Shown: positions 1 through 10,794, numbered from the stretch's first letter. The stretch is 64,000 nucleotides of DNA from Burkholderia diffusa (GCF_902499115.1 NZ_CABVPN010000018.1:105361-169360); one strand, 5' to 3'. Program-made: numbers and translations. The notes: generated from the sequence alone by a model not told the origin.

Positions 1-639
1 CAGCGCACGCCGGGTGCGGTCTATGCGCTCGGCATCCATCCGATGTATACGCCGCACGCGCGCGACGAGGATCTCGACCGCCTGCGCATGGAGATCGAGG
101 CGAGCCTCGATGATCCGCGCTTCGTCGCGATCGGCGAGATCGGTCTCGACTACTTCGTGCCGGGGCTCGACGAGGACCGCCAGCAATTCTTCTATCAGGG
201 GCAGCTCAAGCTCGCGCGCGAATTCGACCTGCCGGTGCTGTGCCACGTGCGCAAGTCGCAGGACCGCGTGCTCGCCGGGCTGCGCCGCTTCGGCGTGCGG
301 CGCGGCATCGCACATGCGTTCAACGGCAGTTTCCAGCAGGCCGACGCGTATCTCGCACAGGGGCTGCATCTCGGTTTCGGCGGCAACGTGACGTTCGGAC
401 GGGCGTTGCAGATCCGGCGGCTCGCCGCGCAGTTGCCGCTCGACGCGATCGTCGTCGAGACGGATGCGCCCGACATCGCGCCCGAGTGGGCGTACAAGTC
501 CCGCAACGCGCCCGACCAGGTGCCGCGCATCGGCGGCGTGCTCGCCGAACTGCGCGGGATCGACGCGCACGCGCTGTCCCTATCCACAACGGCTAACGCG
601 CTCGCCGCGCTGCCGCGCCTCGCACTTTCGTCCGCATAA
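1..639 (+). CDS. TatD-family metal-dependent hydrolase (5' end cut by window)
   Basis: This is a TatD-family DNase/hydrolase, a TIM-barrel metalloenzyme of the amidohydrolase fold. The reading frame is open from base 1, so the start lies outside the window. About 212 residues are visible against roughly 260 in the family, so the N-terminal HxH metal pair is missing. Visible family motifs are GIHP near the cut end, GEIGLDY (metal-binding Glu), CHVRKS and HAFNGS (metal-binding His), and ETDAPDI (catalytic/metal Asp). comEC follows about 55 bases downstream on the same strand, so the two may be cotranscribed. The family is known for 3'-5' exonuclease activity on DNA and RNA; the exact paralogue (TatD, YcfH or YjjV) is not decided here. 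Confidence 0.9.
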   Translation, partial: QRTPGAVYALGIHPMYTPHARDEDLDRLRMEIEASLDDPRFVAIGEIGLDYFVPGLDEDRQQFFYQGQLKLAREFDLPVLCHVRKSQDRVLAGLRRFGVRRGIAHAFNGSFQQADAYLAQGLHLGFGGNVTFGRALQIRRLAAQLPLDAIVVETDAPDIAPEWAYKSRNAPDQVPRIGGVLAELRGIDAHALSLSTTANALAALPRLALSSA

Positions 640-693
640 TCGTTGCTGGAGGGTGCCGCATCGACGGCGGCGCCAGGTCGACGAGGAGGTGCG

Positions 694-3186
694 ATGCGCG
701 TGTGGTGGATCGCGTTTGCGCTCGGCGTCGTCGTGCTGCAGCGGCAGGCGGCGTTGCCGGGCATGGGCGGCTGGGTAGGCGGCGCGGTCGTGCTTGCCGG
801 TTGCGGTGCGCTGCTCGCATGGTGTGCACGGCGCCGTCGAACCCGCTCGATCGTCGCGCTCCGGTGGATGCTGTGCGCATGCGCCGCCTGCGCGATCGGA
901 TTCGGCTATGCGGCCGCACGCGCCGAATGGCGGCTGCGTGACGGCCTGCCTGTCGAGCGGGAAGGGCGCGACATCGTCGTCACGGGCGTGATCAGCGGGT
1001 TGCCGGTGATCGACGACACCGGCGCGCGACTGCTGTTGGCCGTCGAATCGAACGATGCGGGGCTGGCCCGTTTCCCTCCGCTGATCCGGTTGTCGTGGCG
1101 CACGTACGGCGCGCCCGCCGCACGCAACGCGATGCCCGATTTGCGCGCCGCGCAGCGCTGGCGCCTCGTCGTGCGCCTGAAACGCCCGCATGCCGAGGCG
1201 AATCCCGGCGTGCGCGACAGCGAGGCGGCGTGGCTCGCCGCGGGCATTCGCGCGATCGGCTATGTGGTCGCGACCGAGCGGGCGGAACTGCTCGACGCAC
1301 GTGCATCGGGGTGGCGCGCGTCGATCGATCGGCTGCGCGACGCGCTGCGCAACGGTATCGGTGACGCGCTCGGCAGCGACGCGCGCCATCGCGGCATCGT
1401 GACCGCGCTCGCGGTCGGCGATCAATCCGGCATCGGCGACGACGCGTGGCGCGTGCTGCGCAATACGGGCACGAGTCATCTGGTCGCGATTTCGGGCCTG
1501 CACGTCGGACTCGTCGGCGCGATCGCGGGCGGGATCGTATCGTGGGTCTGGCGACGTCTGCGCTGGCGTGGACATGCCGCGGCGCTCGTGATGCCGGCGC
1601 CCTATGCGGCTTCGATGGCGGCGCTGACGGCCGCCGCCGGCTATGCGGCGCTTGCCGGCTTCAACGTGCCGGCGCAGCGCGCGTGGTGGATGATCGCGGC
1701 CGGTGCGGCTGCCTGTCTTGCCGGACGCAGCGTGCCGACGTCCGCCGTGTTGTGCGCGGCGCTCGGCGGCGTGCTGCTTGTCGATCCGTGGGCGGTGGTG
1801 TCGGCCGGGTTCTGGCTGTCTTTTGGCGCGGTCGCCGTAATCCTGATGTCCGTGGCGGGCTGGGGCGCGGTGCGCGAATTCGACGGCGGTGACGACCGTG
1901 GGACGGACGGTACTGCCCCGCTCGACCGCCGCCGCAGGCTGCGCGCTTGGTGCAAGCGTGCCGGGCACCGTGTCGCACAGGCGACGCGCGTGCAGTACGC
2001 GGTGACGATCGGTCTTGCGCCGCTGACGGCCGCGTGGTTCGCTCAGATCTCGGTATCCGGCCCGTTCGGCAATGCGTTTGCGATCCCGTGGGTCAGCGCC
2101 GTCGTGACGCCGATCGTGCTCGCCGGGATCGGGTTGCCCGCGCCGCTGGACGCGTATGCGTTCCGGCTCGCGCATGCGGCGCTCGAACCGATGATGGCGC
2201 TGCTCCGGCACCTCGCCGACTGGCCGGCTGGCGTGTTCTGGCTGCGCATGCCCGACTGGTCGGTTCTGGCGCTTGCGTGCGTGGGTGTCGCATGGGTCTT
2301 GATGCCGCGCGGCTGGCCGCTGCGCTGGGCGGCGCCGATGACATGGCTGCCGCTGGTCGCGCCGGCACCCGATGCGCCGCCGCCTGGCGGCTTCCGGCTG
2401 ACCGTGCTCGATGTCGGGCAGGGCGCGTCGGTGCTGGTGGAGACCGCGCGCAGGACCTTGCTGTTCGATGCGGGGCCGGGGGCGGAGTCGACCCATGCCG
2501 GTGCGCGGATCGTCGCGCCGGCATTGCGTGCCCGCCGAATCCGTACCGTCGATTCGCTCGTCCTGAGTCATGCGGACGCCGATCACGCGGGCGGCGCGGC
2601 GGCCGTCTATGCGGCCGCCGAGGTCCGCCAGCTGCTCGCCGGCATTGCGCCGCAGCACCGGCTGTGGCGTGACGCGCGGGCGGCCGGCGTGGCCGATCGG
2701 CTGCCGTGCGCGGCCGGGCAGCGGTGGACCTGGGACGGCGTCGTATTCACGATGTTGTGGCCGCCGGGTGGTGCCGGCGCTGGTTCCTCGAACGCACAAT
2801 CATGCGTGCTGCGCATCGACGCGGGCGACACGTCGGCGCTGCTGACGGGCGACATCGAGGCACGCGCCGAGCGCCGGCTGGTGGACGATGCGCGCGACGC
2901 GCTGGCCGCGCAGATCCTCGTTGTGCCGCACCACGGCAGTCGCACGTCGTCGGTCGAGCCTTTCCTCGATTCGGTCGGGCCGCGCGTCGCGGTATTTCCT
3001 GTAGGCTATCGCAATCGATTCGGACATCCGCACCGGACGGTCCTTGCGCGCTACGAAATGCGCGGGATTCCGCTGCCGCGCACCGATCGCGACGGGGCCG
3101 TGAGGTTCGACGTCGCCCCGACGGGCGGCGGTTTCGCGTTTGAGCGTCATCGCGATGCGCAGCGGCGGTACTGGATGGACCGGTGA
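694..3186 (+). CDS. comEC: ComEC/Rec2-family DNA internalization channel
   Basis: This is the inner-membrane channel that passes single-stranded DNA into the cytoplasm during natural transformation. The protein is 830 residues in the full-length ComEC layout: N-terminal hydrophobic segments and DUF4131-like region, a competence domain containing ISGLHVG (about residues 265-272), more membrane segments, then a C-terminal metallo-beta-lactamase domain with DVGQG (about 572), SHADADHAGG (about 625) and PHHGSRTSS (about 745). I chose ATG 694 because AGGAGGT sits just upstream. An in-frame TTG at 643 would give 847 residues but has no comparable ribosome site. The metallo-beta-lactamase metal ligands look intact. 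It lies between the TatD-type gene and a hydrolase on the same strand. Confidence 0.92.
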   Translation: MRVWWIAFALGVVVLQRQAALPGMGGWVGGAVVLAGCGALLAWCARRRRTRSIVALRWMLCACAACAIGFGYAAARAEWRLRDGLPVEREGRDIVVTGVISGLPVIDDTGARLLLAVESNDAGLARFPPLIRLSWRTYGAPAARNAMPDLRAAQRWRLVVRLKRPHAEANPGVRDSEAAWLAAGIRAIGYVVATERAELLDARASGWRASIDRLRDALRNGIGDALGSDARHRGIVTALAVGDQSGIGDDAWRVLRNTGTSHLVAISGLHVGLVGAIAGGIVSWVWRRLRWRGHAAALVMPAPYAASMAALTAAAGYAALAGFNVPAQRAWWMIAAGAAACLAGRSVPTSAVLCAALGGVLLVDPWAVVSAGFWLSFGAVAVILMSVAGWGAVREFDGGDDRGTDGTAPLDRRRRLRAWCKRAGHRVAQATRVQYAVTIGLAPLTAAWFAQISVSGPFGNAFAIPWVSAVVTPIVLAGIGLPAPLDAYAFRLAHAALEPMMALLRHLADWPAGVFWLRMPDWSVLALACVGVAWVLMPRGWPLRWAAPMTWLPLVAPAPDAPPPGGFRLTVLDVGQGASVLVETARRTLLFDAGPGAESTHAGARIVAPALRARRIRTVDSLVLSHADADHAGGAAAVYAAAEVRQLLAGIAPQHRLWRDARAAGVADRLPCAAGQRWTWDGVVFTMLWPPGGAGAGSSNAQSCVLRIDAGDTSALLTGDIEARAERRLVDDARDALAAQILVVPHHGSRTSSVEPFLDSVGPRVAVFPVGYRNRFGHPHRTVLARYEMRGIPLPRTDRDGAVRFDVAPTGGGFAFERHRDAQRRYWMDR

Positions 3187-3218
3187 GCGGCGCGATGGCG
3201 CGGGTCAAGAATGAGGAG

Positions 3219-3254
3219 GCCGGAGGAAGTGCTGAAGCACTGACTCCCGCCGGC
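3219..3254 (+). other. Stem-loop against the ribosome binding site of the next gene
   Basis: An imperfect hairpin made of GCCGG/CCGGC, GGA/TCC and GTGCT/AGCAC arms with a two-base loop. It ends directly before the AAAGGAG ribosome site of the TTG-started gene at 3272. There is no T-tract, so it is not a standard terminator. It could modulate translation or be incidental GC-rich folding. Confidence 0.35.
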
Positions 3255-3271
3255 AAAGGAGACATCGGCGT

Positions 3272-4117
3272 TTGAAGGACATCCTCCATTTCTCGCATGC
3301 GAACGGTTTTCCGGCATCGACGTACCGGACGATCTTCGCCGAGCTGGCAGACGACTACGAGCTGCGCTACATCGAGCGCATCGGTCACGACCGCCGTTAC
3401 CCGGTAACGCGCGACTGGCCGCATCTCGTCGAGCAACTGCTCGACGACATTGGCAGCCGCTACGAGCGCCCGGTCTGGCTCGTCGGCCATTCGCTCGGCG
3501 GCTACCTGTCGCTGATGGCTGCGCTGAAGAAGCCGCACTGGGTGCGCGGCGTGGTGATGATCGATTCGCCGATCATCGCGGGATGGCGCGCCGGCGCATT
3601 GCGCGCGAGCCAGTGGGCGGGGCTCGACGAGCGGCTGTCGCCGGCGGCCGCGACGCGCAATCGGCGTACGCGCTGGGTGAGCCGCGACGAAGCCTGGCGG
3701 CATTTTCACGAGAAACCCGCGTTCGCGCGCTGGGACGAGCGGATGCTGTCCGACTACATCGACTACGGCATTCCGCAGGCGGGCGCCGACGGCGAACGCG
3801 TGCTCGCGTTCGACCGGCAGGTCGAATACCTGATCTACCGGACGCTGCCGCATACGCTCGGCCCGCGGCTCGCGCACGGCGCGCCGGTGCCGCTAGGCTT
3901 TCTCGCCGGCACGCGCTCGCGCGAAGTGCGGCAGGTCGGGCTCGATGCGACGCGTCGTGCGGCGCGCGGGCGCATCGAATGGCTCGAGGGCAGCCACCTG
4001 TTCCCGATGGAGCGGCCGATCGAGACGGCCCGCGCATTGCAGCGGATGCTGAGTTCGCTGAAGATGGCGGAGGGTGGCGTGCCGCGCGACAGTGCGGCGC
4101 TCGCGAAAAGCGCCTGA
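3272..4117 (+). CDS. alpha/beta hydrolase
   Basis: A 281-residue alpha/beta-hydrolase-fold protein. GHSLGG (about residues 72-77) is the nucleophile elbow with the catalytic Ser. The oxyanion side is probably the HANGFP segment near residue 9, and the C-terminal EGSHLFPME supplies a candidate catalytic His. No signal peptide is visible, so it is probably cytoplasmic. The substrate cannot be told from sequence; candidates are esters, lactones or thioesters. The start is TTG at 3272 with AAAGGAGA at the right distance, and no closer ATG fits the N-terminal fold. It follows comEC at 85 bases and may share its transcript. Confidence 0.85.
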   Translation: MKDILHFSHANGFPASTYRTIFAELADDYELRYIERIGHDRRYPVTRDWPHLVEQLLDDIGSRYERPVWLVGHSLGGYLSLMAALKKPHWVRGVVMIDSPIIAGWRAGALRASQWAGLDERLSPAAATRNRRTRWVSRDEAWRHFHEKPAFARWDERMLSDYIDYGIPQAGADGERVLAFDRQVEYLIYRTLPHTLGPRLAHGAPVPLGFLAGTRSREVRQVGLDATRRAARGRIEWLEGSHLFPMERPIETARALQRMLSSLKMAEGGVPRDSAALAKSA

Positions 4118-4260
4118 CGCATCGGTCCGGTGCACCGCGCCGGCGTGCGCGGTTGCACCGACCGGCCGGCCGGTTCGCCCCGGCGCGCACGGTTGGCGCG
4201 GCACAGCGCGAAAGGGCAGGATCATCGCGTCAATTGCTGAGAGAAGGGCGGGCTTTACGG

Positions 4261-4266
4261 TATAAT
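4261..4266 (+). promoter_or_regulatory. Probable -10 element of pyrG
   Basis: A perfect TATAAT 26 bases before the pyrG start. No convincing -35 hexamer lies 16-18 bases upstream. It sits at the end of a 174-base gap after the hydrolase gene, which fits a new transcription unit starting at pyrG. Confidence 0.5.
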
Positions 4267-4291
4267 CCGTTTTTCCCGCGAGCATTCAGCG

Positions 4292-5946
<1,655 letters not shown>

Positions 5947-5950
<4 letters not shown>

Positions 5951-6801
5951 AGCTGTGCGATTTCGAGGTCGGTCTCGACCAGCCTTTCTTCCTGATCGCG
6001 GGTACCTGCGTCGTCGAATCGGAGCAAATGACGATCGACACGGCGGGCCGCCTGAAGGAGATCTGCGAGAAGCTGAACGTTCCGTTCATCTACAAGTCGT
6101 CCTACGACAAGGCGAATCGCAGCTCGGGCAAGTCGTTTCGCGGTCTCGGAATGGACGAAGGGCTGCGAATCCTCGGCGAGGTGAAGCGTCAGCTCGGCCT
6201 GCCGGTGCTGACGGACGTGCATTCGATCGAAGAGATCGAGCAGGTCGCGTCGGTCGTCGACGTGCTGCAAACGCCCGCGTTCCTGTGCCGCCAGACCGAC
6301 TTCATCCACGCGTGCGCGCGCTCGGGCAAGCCCGTCAACATCAAGAAGGGTCAGTTCCTCGCGCCGCACGACATGAAGAACGTGATCGACAAGGCGCGCG
6401 ACGCGGCGCGTGAAGCCGGTCTGTCCGAAGACCGCTTCATGGCGTGCGAGCGTGGCGTCTCGTTCGGCTACAACAACCTTGTGTCCGACATGCGTTCGCT
6501 CGCGATCATGCGCGAGACGAACGCGCCGGTCGTGTTCGACGCGACCCACTCGGTGCAGCTGCCGGGCGGGCAGGGCACGAGCTCGGGCGGCCAGCGCGAA
6601 TTCGTGCCGGTGCTCGCGCGTGCGGCGGTCGCGACGGGCGTCGCGGGCCTCTTCATGGAAACGCACCCGAATCCGGCCGAGGCGAAGTCGGACGGCCCGA
6701 ACGCGGTGCCGCTGAACCGGATGGGTGCGCTGCTGGAGACGCTCGTCACGCTCGATCAGGCGGTGAAGCGCAATCCGTTCCTGGAAAACGATTTCAATTA
6801 A
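5947..6801 (+). CDS. kdsA: 2-dehydro-3-deoxyphosphooctonate aldolase (KDO-8-phosphate synthase)
   Basis: Condenses phosphoenolpyruvate with arabinose-5-phosphate to KDO-8-phosphate, the precursor of the inner-core sugar of lipopolysaccharide; cytoplasmic. The protein is 284 residues, normal for the family. Recognisable segments are FLIAGTCVVES, YKSSYDKANRSS, the PEP/phosphate-binding GQFLAPHDMKN, FDATHSVQLPG and METHPNPAEAKSDGPN. The last lies where the metal-binding Asp/Glu/His residues of the barrel occur. It is read by ATGA overlap with pyrG. Neighbouring eno produces PEP, its substrate, so the three genes form a metabolically sensible cluster. Confidence 0.98.
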
Positions 6802-6907
6802 AGATCGAATGAACCTTGCGACGGCTTCGCGCGTCAGTAGCGAAAGCGGTTCAGGCGCGCGCGCCGTCGCAGTTTGAAGAATCCATCGTCATTCTCAGAG
6901 GAAACCC

Positions 6908-8191
6908 ATGAGTGCAATCGTAGATATCATCGGCCGCGAGATTCTGGATTCGCGCGGCAACCCCACCGTCGAATGCGACGTGCTGCTCGAATCGGGCACG
7001 ATGGGCCGCGCGGCGGTGCCGTCGGGCGCGTCCACCGGCTCGCGTGAAGCGATCGAACTGCGCGACGGCGAAGCCGGCCGCTACAACGGCAAGGGCGTGC
7101 TGAAGGCAGTCGAGCATATCAACACCGAAATCTCTGAAGCCATCATGGGCCTCGACGCGTCGGAACAGGCGTTCCTCGACAAGACGCTGCTCGAGCTGGA
7201 CGGCACCGACAACAAGTCGCGCCTCGGCGCGAACGCGATGCTGGCCGTGTCGATGGCCGTCGCGAAGGCAGCCGCTGAAGAAGCCGGCCTGCCGCTGTAC
7301 CGCTACTTCGGCGGCTCGGGCGCGATGCAGCTGCCCGTCCCGATGATGAACATCGTCAACGGCGGCGCGCACGCGAACAACAGCCTCGACATCCAGGAAT
7401 TCATGATCGTCCCGGTGAGCCAGCCGACGTTCCGTGAAGCTCTGCGTTGCGGCGCGGAAGTGTTCCACGCACTGAAGAAGATCCTGAGCGACCGCGGCAT
7501 GAGCACGGCAGTCGGCGACGAAGGCGGCTTCGCGCCGAACTTCGGCAGCAACGACGAGTGCCTGTCGACGATCCTGCAGGCGATCGAGAAGGCAGGCTAC
7601 CGTGCGGGCGAAGACGTGCTGCTCGCGCTCGACTGCGCGGCATCCGAGTTCTACCACGATGGCAAGTACCAGCTCGCGGGCGAAGGCCTGCAACTGTCGT
7701 CGGCCGAATTCACCGACTACCTCGCGACGCTCGCCGACAAGTTCCCGATCGTGTCGATCGAGGACGGCATGCACGAAGGCGACTGGGACGGCTGGAAGCT
7801 GTTGACCGAGCGCCTCGGCAAGAAGGTGCAGCTCGTCGGTGACGACCTGTTCGTCACGAACACGCGCATCCTGAAGGAAGGCATCGAGAAGGGTATCGCG
7901 AACTCGATCCTCATCAAGATCAACCAGATCGGTACGCTGACCGAAACGTTCGCGGCAATCGAAATGGCGAAGCGCGCGGGCTACACGGCCGTGATCTCGC
8001 ACCGCTCGGGCGAAACGGAAGATTCGACGATCGCGGACATCGCGGTCGGCTTGAACGCCGGTCAGATCAAGACGGGTTCGCTGTCGCGCAGCGACCGCAT
8101 CTCGAAGTACAACCAGCTGCTGCGCATCGAGGAAGACCTCGGCGATATCGCGAGCTACCCGGGCAAATCGGCTTTCTATAACCTGCGCTAA
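6908..8191 (+). CDS. eno: Enolase
   Basis: Interconverts 2-phosphoglycerate and phosphoenolpyruvate in glycolysis and gluconeogenesis; in many bacteria it is also part of the RNA degradosome. The 427-residue length is standard. Motifs seen are SGASTGSREAIELRDG (mobile loop), GDEGGFAPN, SIEDGMHEGDWDGW (metal Asp/Glu region), the signature LIKINQIGTLTE and SHRSGETED. AGAGGAAA gives a clear ribosome site for ATG 6908. A 106-base gap separates it from kdsA, so it could be cotranscribed or have its own promoter; I see no strong -10/-35 pair. ftsB follows. Confidence 0.99.
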   Translation: MSAIVDIIGREILDSRGNPTVECDVLLESGTMGRAAVPSGASTGSREAIELRDGEAGRYNGKGVLKAVEHINTEISEAIMGLDASEQAFLDKTLLELDGTDNKSRLGANAMLAVSMAVAKAAAEEAGLPLYRYFGGSGAMQLPVPMMNIVNGGAHANNSLDIQEFMIVPVSQPTFREALRCGAEVFHALKKILSDRGMSTAVGDEGGFAPNFGSNDECLSTILQAIEKAGYRAGEDVLLALDCAASEFYHDGKYQLAGEGLQLSSAEFTDYLATLADKFPIVSIEDGMHEGDWDGWKLLTERLGKKVQLVGDDLFVTNTRILKEGIEKGIANSILIKINQIGTLTETFAAIEMAKRAGYTAVISHRSGETEDSTIADIAVGLNAGQIKTGSLSRSDRISKYNQLLRIEEDLGDIASYPGKSAFYNLR

Positions 8192-8273
8192 CGCGCTACT
8201 ATCGGGTTCGTCATCTCGACGCCGCTCTGTGCATGTCGCGCGGAGCGGCGCTTCTTATATCTGCGTCTTCTAC

Positions 8274-8699
8274 ATGCGGCTTGTCACTGTCGTCCTGATT
8301 GCCTTGCTGGCGCTCATTCAGTACCCCCTATGGTGGGGACACGGCGGCTGGTTGCGGGTGCATGAATTGCGCCAGCAGCTCGGCGATCAACTGCAGAAGA
8401 ACGCGGACGAGAAGCTGCGCAATGAGCGGATCGCGGGCGAAGTGCAGGATCTGCAGGGCGGTACCGCTGCCATCGAGGAGCGCGCGCGCTACGAGATGGG
8501 CATGGTGAAGGACGGCGAAGTATTCGTGCAGTTCGTGTCGCCGAATGCGCCGGCGGCGCCGCTGAACAACACGCCTTCGAGCATGTCGACGCGCGGTACC
8601 GTTTCCGCCGCGCCCGTGCGTGTCGTGCCGAACCCGCAGTCGATCGCGAAGCCGTCGCGGCATCATGGCGGCGAGAAGGGCAAGGCCGCGCATCACTGA
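8274..8699 (+). CDS. ftsB: Cell division protein FtsB
   Basis: A small bitopic division protein that forms the FtsQ-FtsL-FtsB complex and links early divisome assembly to septal peptidoglycan synthesis. One N-terminal membrane helix (LVTVVLIALLALIQYPLWWG) is followed by a periplasmic coiled coil (about residues 28-60) and the conserved IEERARYEMGMVKDGEVFVQ segment. The tail after about residue 85 is low-complexity and rich in Pro, Ala and Ser, making the protein 141 residues against about 100 in E. coli. I set the start at ATG 8274, where the helix begins, not the upstream GTG 8229. Placement directly after eno is typical for proteobacteria. Confidence 0.93.
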   Translation: MRLVTVVLIALLALIQYPLWWGHGGWLRVHELRQQLGDQLQKNADEKLRNERIAGEVQDLQGGTAAIEERARYEMGMVKDGEVFVQFVSPNAPAAPLNNTPSSMSTRGTVSAAPVRVVPNPQSIAKPSRHHGGEKGKAAHH

Positions 8700-8720
8700 G
8701 CGCGGGAGTCCGAACCATTG

Positions 8721-8748
8721 AAAAAGCGCGGGAAATGCCGCGCTTTTT
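8721..8748. terminator. Bidirectional intrinsic terminator (ftsB / 8795 lipoprotein)
   Basis: Perfect 11-base-pair stem AAAAAGCGCGG / CCGCGCTTTTT with a six-base loop, between convergent genes. The T-run on one side and A-run on the other let it act in both directions. Confidence 0.9.
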
Positions 8749-8794
8749 TATTTCCTGCCAGTCGTCAATCGAATCGGTCGACGCGGATCACGCA

Positions 8795-9154
8795 TCACCA
8801 CCACCAGCCCGGGTAACCGTAGCCATATCCGATGCCGGTGCCCCACCGGTTTCCCCAACCGCCGCCGTAATAGCCGCCGTAGACGGTCACGGGGGGCGGC
8901 GAGTAATACGCCCACGCGCGCGCGGCGGCCTCCGCCGCCATCGCGTCGTTCTGCTCGCGCAGCACTTGCCGGTCGATCTCGTCGTAGCGTTTGCGCTCCG
9001 CACTCGACAGTGCGGGCGGCTGGCCGGCCGATGCGCCCGGTTCGGGCAGACGGCTCAGGATCGTCGACGAAGGCGGCTGCACCGCGCAGCCGGCGAGGGC
9101 CAGTGTGCCGGCTGCGACACTGGTCAGGACGAGGGTGCGGAACGGGCGATTCAT
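8795..9154 (-). CDS. Small Gly/Tyr-rich lipoprotein, function unknown
   Basis: A 119-residue exported lipoprotein. MNRPFRTLVLTSVAAGTLA then LAGC is a clear signal peptide and lipobox (lipidated Cys near residue 22). A helical, charged segment (SSAERKRYDEIDRQVLREQ) is followed by an Ala-rich helix and a Gly/Tyr/Trp-rich tail ending in GYPGWWW. I used ATG 9154, preceded by a GGAG site; a longer reading frame to 9256 adds only an Arg-rich N-terminus of no sense. No enzymatic motif is visible. It is probably an envelope structural or accessory lipoprotein; the family is not identified. Confidence 0.8.
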   Translation of the reverse strand: MNRPFRTLVLTSVAAGTLALAGCAVQPPSSTILSRLPEPGASAGQPPALSSAERKRYDEIDRQVLREQNDAMAAEAAARAWAYYSPPPVTVYGGYYGGGWGNRWGTGIGYGYGYPGWWW

Positions 9155-9293
9155 GTGATTCTCCAGCAGCGCGCCGACAGCGGAAAGCGGTTTGTGCCGA
9201 AGGCGGGACCTCCGGCGCCTGGGCCGTGCGTGCGACGCTCGTGCGTCATTATGCACCCGCGCCGCGCATGGCCGGCACGGGCGCGCCGCTCAC

Positions 9294-10244
9294 TCAGTGA
9301 CGCTGATCGGTCGCGGGCGTGATGCCGGTCGCGAGTTCCGGCGCGGCGAACAGCTGCGCGACGTCGACGGGATCGAACTCGTAGCGCTGGTTACAGAACT
9401 CGCAGTGGATCTCGACGTGACCGCGCTCGACGATCACGCTGTCGACTTCGTCGCGCCCGAGCATGCGCAGCATCGCGCCGACCTTCTCGCGCGAGCACGA
9501 GCACTGGAAGCGCGTACCGGCCGGGTCGAAGTGCTGCACGTTTTCCTGCCAGAAGAGCCGACGGAACACGACTTCCGGTTCGACCTCGAGCAATTCCTTC
9601 GCGGACAGCGTGCCGCCGAGCGTGCAGACGCGCTCCCACGTGTCGGCGTCGGTCTCGGCGTTGCGCGGCACGATGCCGCCGTCGCCCGGCAGCTTCTGCA
9701 GCAGCATGCCGACCGCGCGGTCGCGATCGGCCGCGAGCCACAGCCGCGTGTCGAGCTGCTCCGAGTGATGCATGTAATGCTCGAGCACTTGCGACACCGA
9801 TTCGAGCGGACCGTCGACGCCGTTCAGCGGCACGATGCCCTGGTACGGCTGCTGGCCCGGCAGCTTCTCGGCCGGGTCGAGCGTGATCACGCATCGGCCG
9901 TGGCCGCTCGCGTTGACAAGCGACGCGAAGTGCGTGTCGTCGCCGATCGTCTGCGCGACGTCGCCGGCGAACTTGGCCGTGGCGCGCATCGACAGGTCCG
10001 AGCCGCACTGGACGACCAGCATCTGGACCGGCCCGTCGCCGAAGATCTGCATGATCAGGGTGCCGTGAAATTTCAGGTTCGCGGACAGCAGCGCACACGC
10101 AGCCATCATCTCGCCGAGCACCGTGCGCACCGGGGCAGGGTAGTCACGGCGGGAAAGCACCTCTTGCCACGTGTTGCGCAGCGACACGATCTCGCCGCGC
10201 ACGGGTGCCGAATTGAACATGAATTTCTGTAACTGGTCGCTCAC
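9294..10244 (-). CDS. hslO: Hsp33 redox-regulated chaperone
   Basis: A cytoplasmic holdase chaperone switched on by oxidation. The N-terminal Hsp33 domain (QKFMFNSAPVRGEIV, then FAGDVAQT and the LPGQQPYQG segment) is followed by the C-terminal zinc redox switch: CSCSREK and CEFCNQ, the CxC...CxxC pattern whose cysteines bind zinc when reduced and form disulfides on oxidative stress. Length 316 residues. The GTG at 10244 has AAGGAAGAAGA upstream and gives the expected SDQLQKF start; the longer frame to 10331 is Arg/Ser-rich noise. It lies 25 bases after the gamma-carbonic anhydrase gene, so they form an operon. Confidence 0.96.
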   Translation of the reverse strand: MSDQLQKFMFNSAPVRGEIVSLRNTWQEVLSRRDYPAPVRTVLGEMMAACALLSANLKFHGTLIMQIFGDGPVQMLVVQCGSDLSMRATAKFAGDVAQTIGDDTHFASLVNASGHGRCVITLDPAEKLPGQQPYQGIVPLNGVDGPLESVSQVLEHYMHHSEQLDTRLWLAADRDRAVGMLLQKLPGDGGIVPRNAETDADTWERVCTLGGTLSAKELLEVEPEVVFRRLFWQENVQHFDPAGTRFQCSCSREKVGAMLRMLGRDEVDSVIVERGHVEIHCEFCNQRYEFDPVDVAQLFAAPELATGITPATDQRH

Positions 10245-10269
10245 TCTTCTTCCTTGAAATCCGCGCGAA

Positions 10270-10794
10270 TCAGCCGATCCGCACGAGTTGCTCCTTGAAA
10301 TGCGCGCGTCGTTCGACGTACGTCTTCGCATTTGCGCGCAGCCGCGCGATGTCGTCTGCCGACAGCTCGCGCACGACTTTCGCCGGGGCGCCGAGAATCA
10401 GCGAGTTGTCCGGGAACGTCTTGCCTTCTGTCACGACCGCGCCGGCACCAACCAGACAGTTGCGGCCGATGACCGCTCCATTCAAGACCACCGCCTGAAT
10501 CCCGATCAGCGAACCTTCCCCGATCGTGCATCCGTGCAGCATCGCCTGGTGCCCGATCGTCACGTTTTCGGCAATCGTCAGAGGAAATCCGGGGTCCGTA
10601 TGCAGGACCGCGCCTTCCTGGACGTTGCTGCCGGCACCGACCGAGATCGTCTCGTTGTCGCCGCGAATCGTCGCACCGAACCATACGCTCGCGTTTTCCT
10701 CGAGCACGACCTTGCCGATGATGGCCGCCGTATCGGCGACGAATACGCTTTCGTGGATCGTCGGGGCCGTCTCGCCCAGTTTGTAGATCGTCAC
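10270..10794 (-). CDS. Gamma-carbonic anhydrase-like protein
   Basis: A 174-residue left-handed beta-helix protein of the gamma-carbonic anhydrase family (YrdA/PaaY/CaiE type). It has many hexapeptide-repeat turns and the segments WFGATIRGDNETI, NVQEGAVLHTDPG, NVTIGHQAMLHGC and LIGIQAVVLNG. The three His of LHTD, IGHQ and MLHG match the zinc ligands of the family. Several members show carbonic anhydrase activity only when oxidised; others are acyltransferase-like, so the activity is inferred. The start is GTG 10794 with AGGAGA upstream. It precedes hslO in an operon and is divergent from the DUF455 gene. Confidence 0.9.
   Translation of the reverse strand: MTIYKLGETAPTIHESVFVADTAAIIGKVVLEENASVWFGATIRGDNETISVGAGSNVQEGAVLHTDPGFPLTIAENVTIGHQAMLHGCTIGEGSLIGIQAVVLNGAVIGRNCLVGAGAVVTEGKTFPDNSLILGAPAKVVRELSADDIARLRANAKTYVERRAHFKEQLVRIG

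Noticed and set aside
580..2799. A 739-codon minus-strand frame opposite comEC
   Set aside because: It is an antisense shadow from high GC at codon third positions; Arg-rich, no domain, and comEC is unambiguous.
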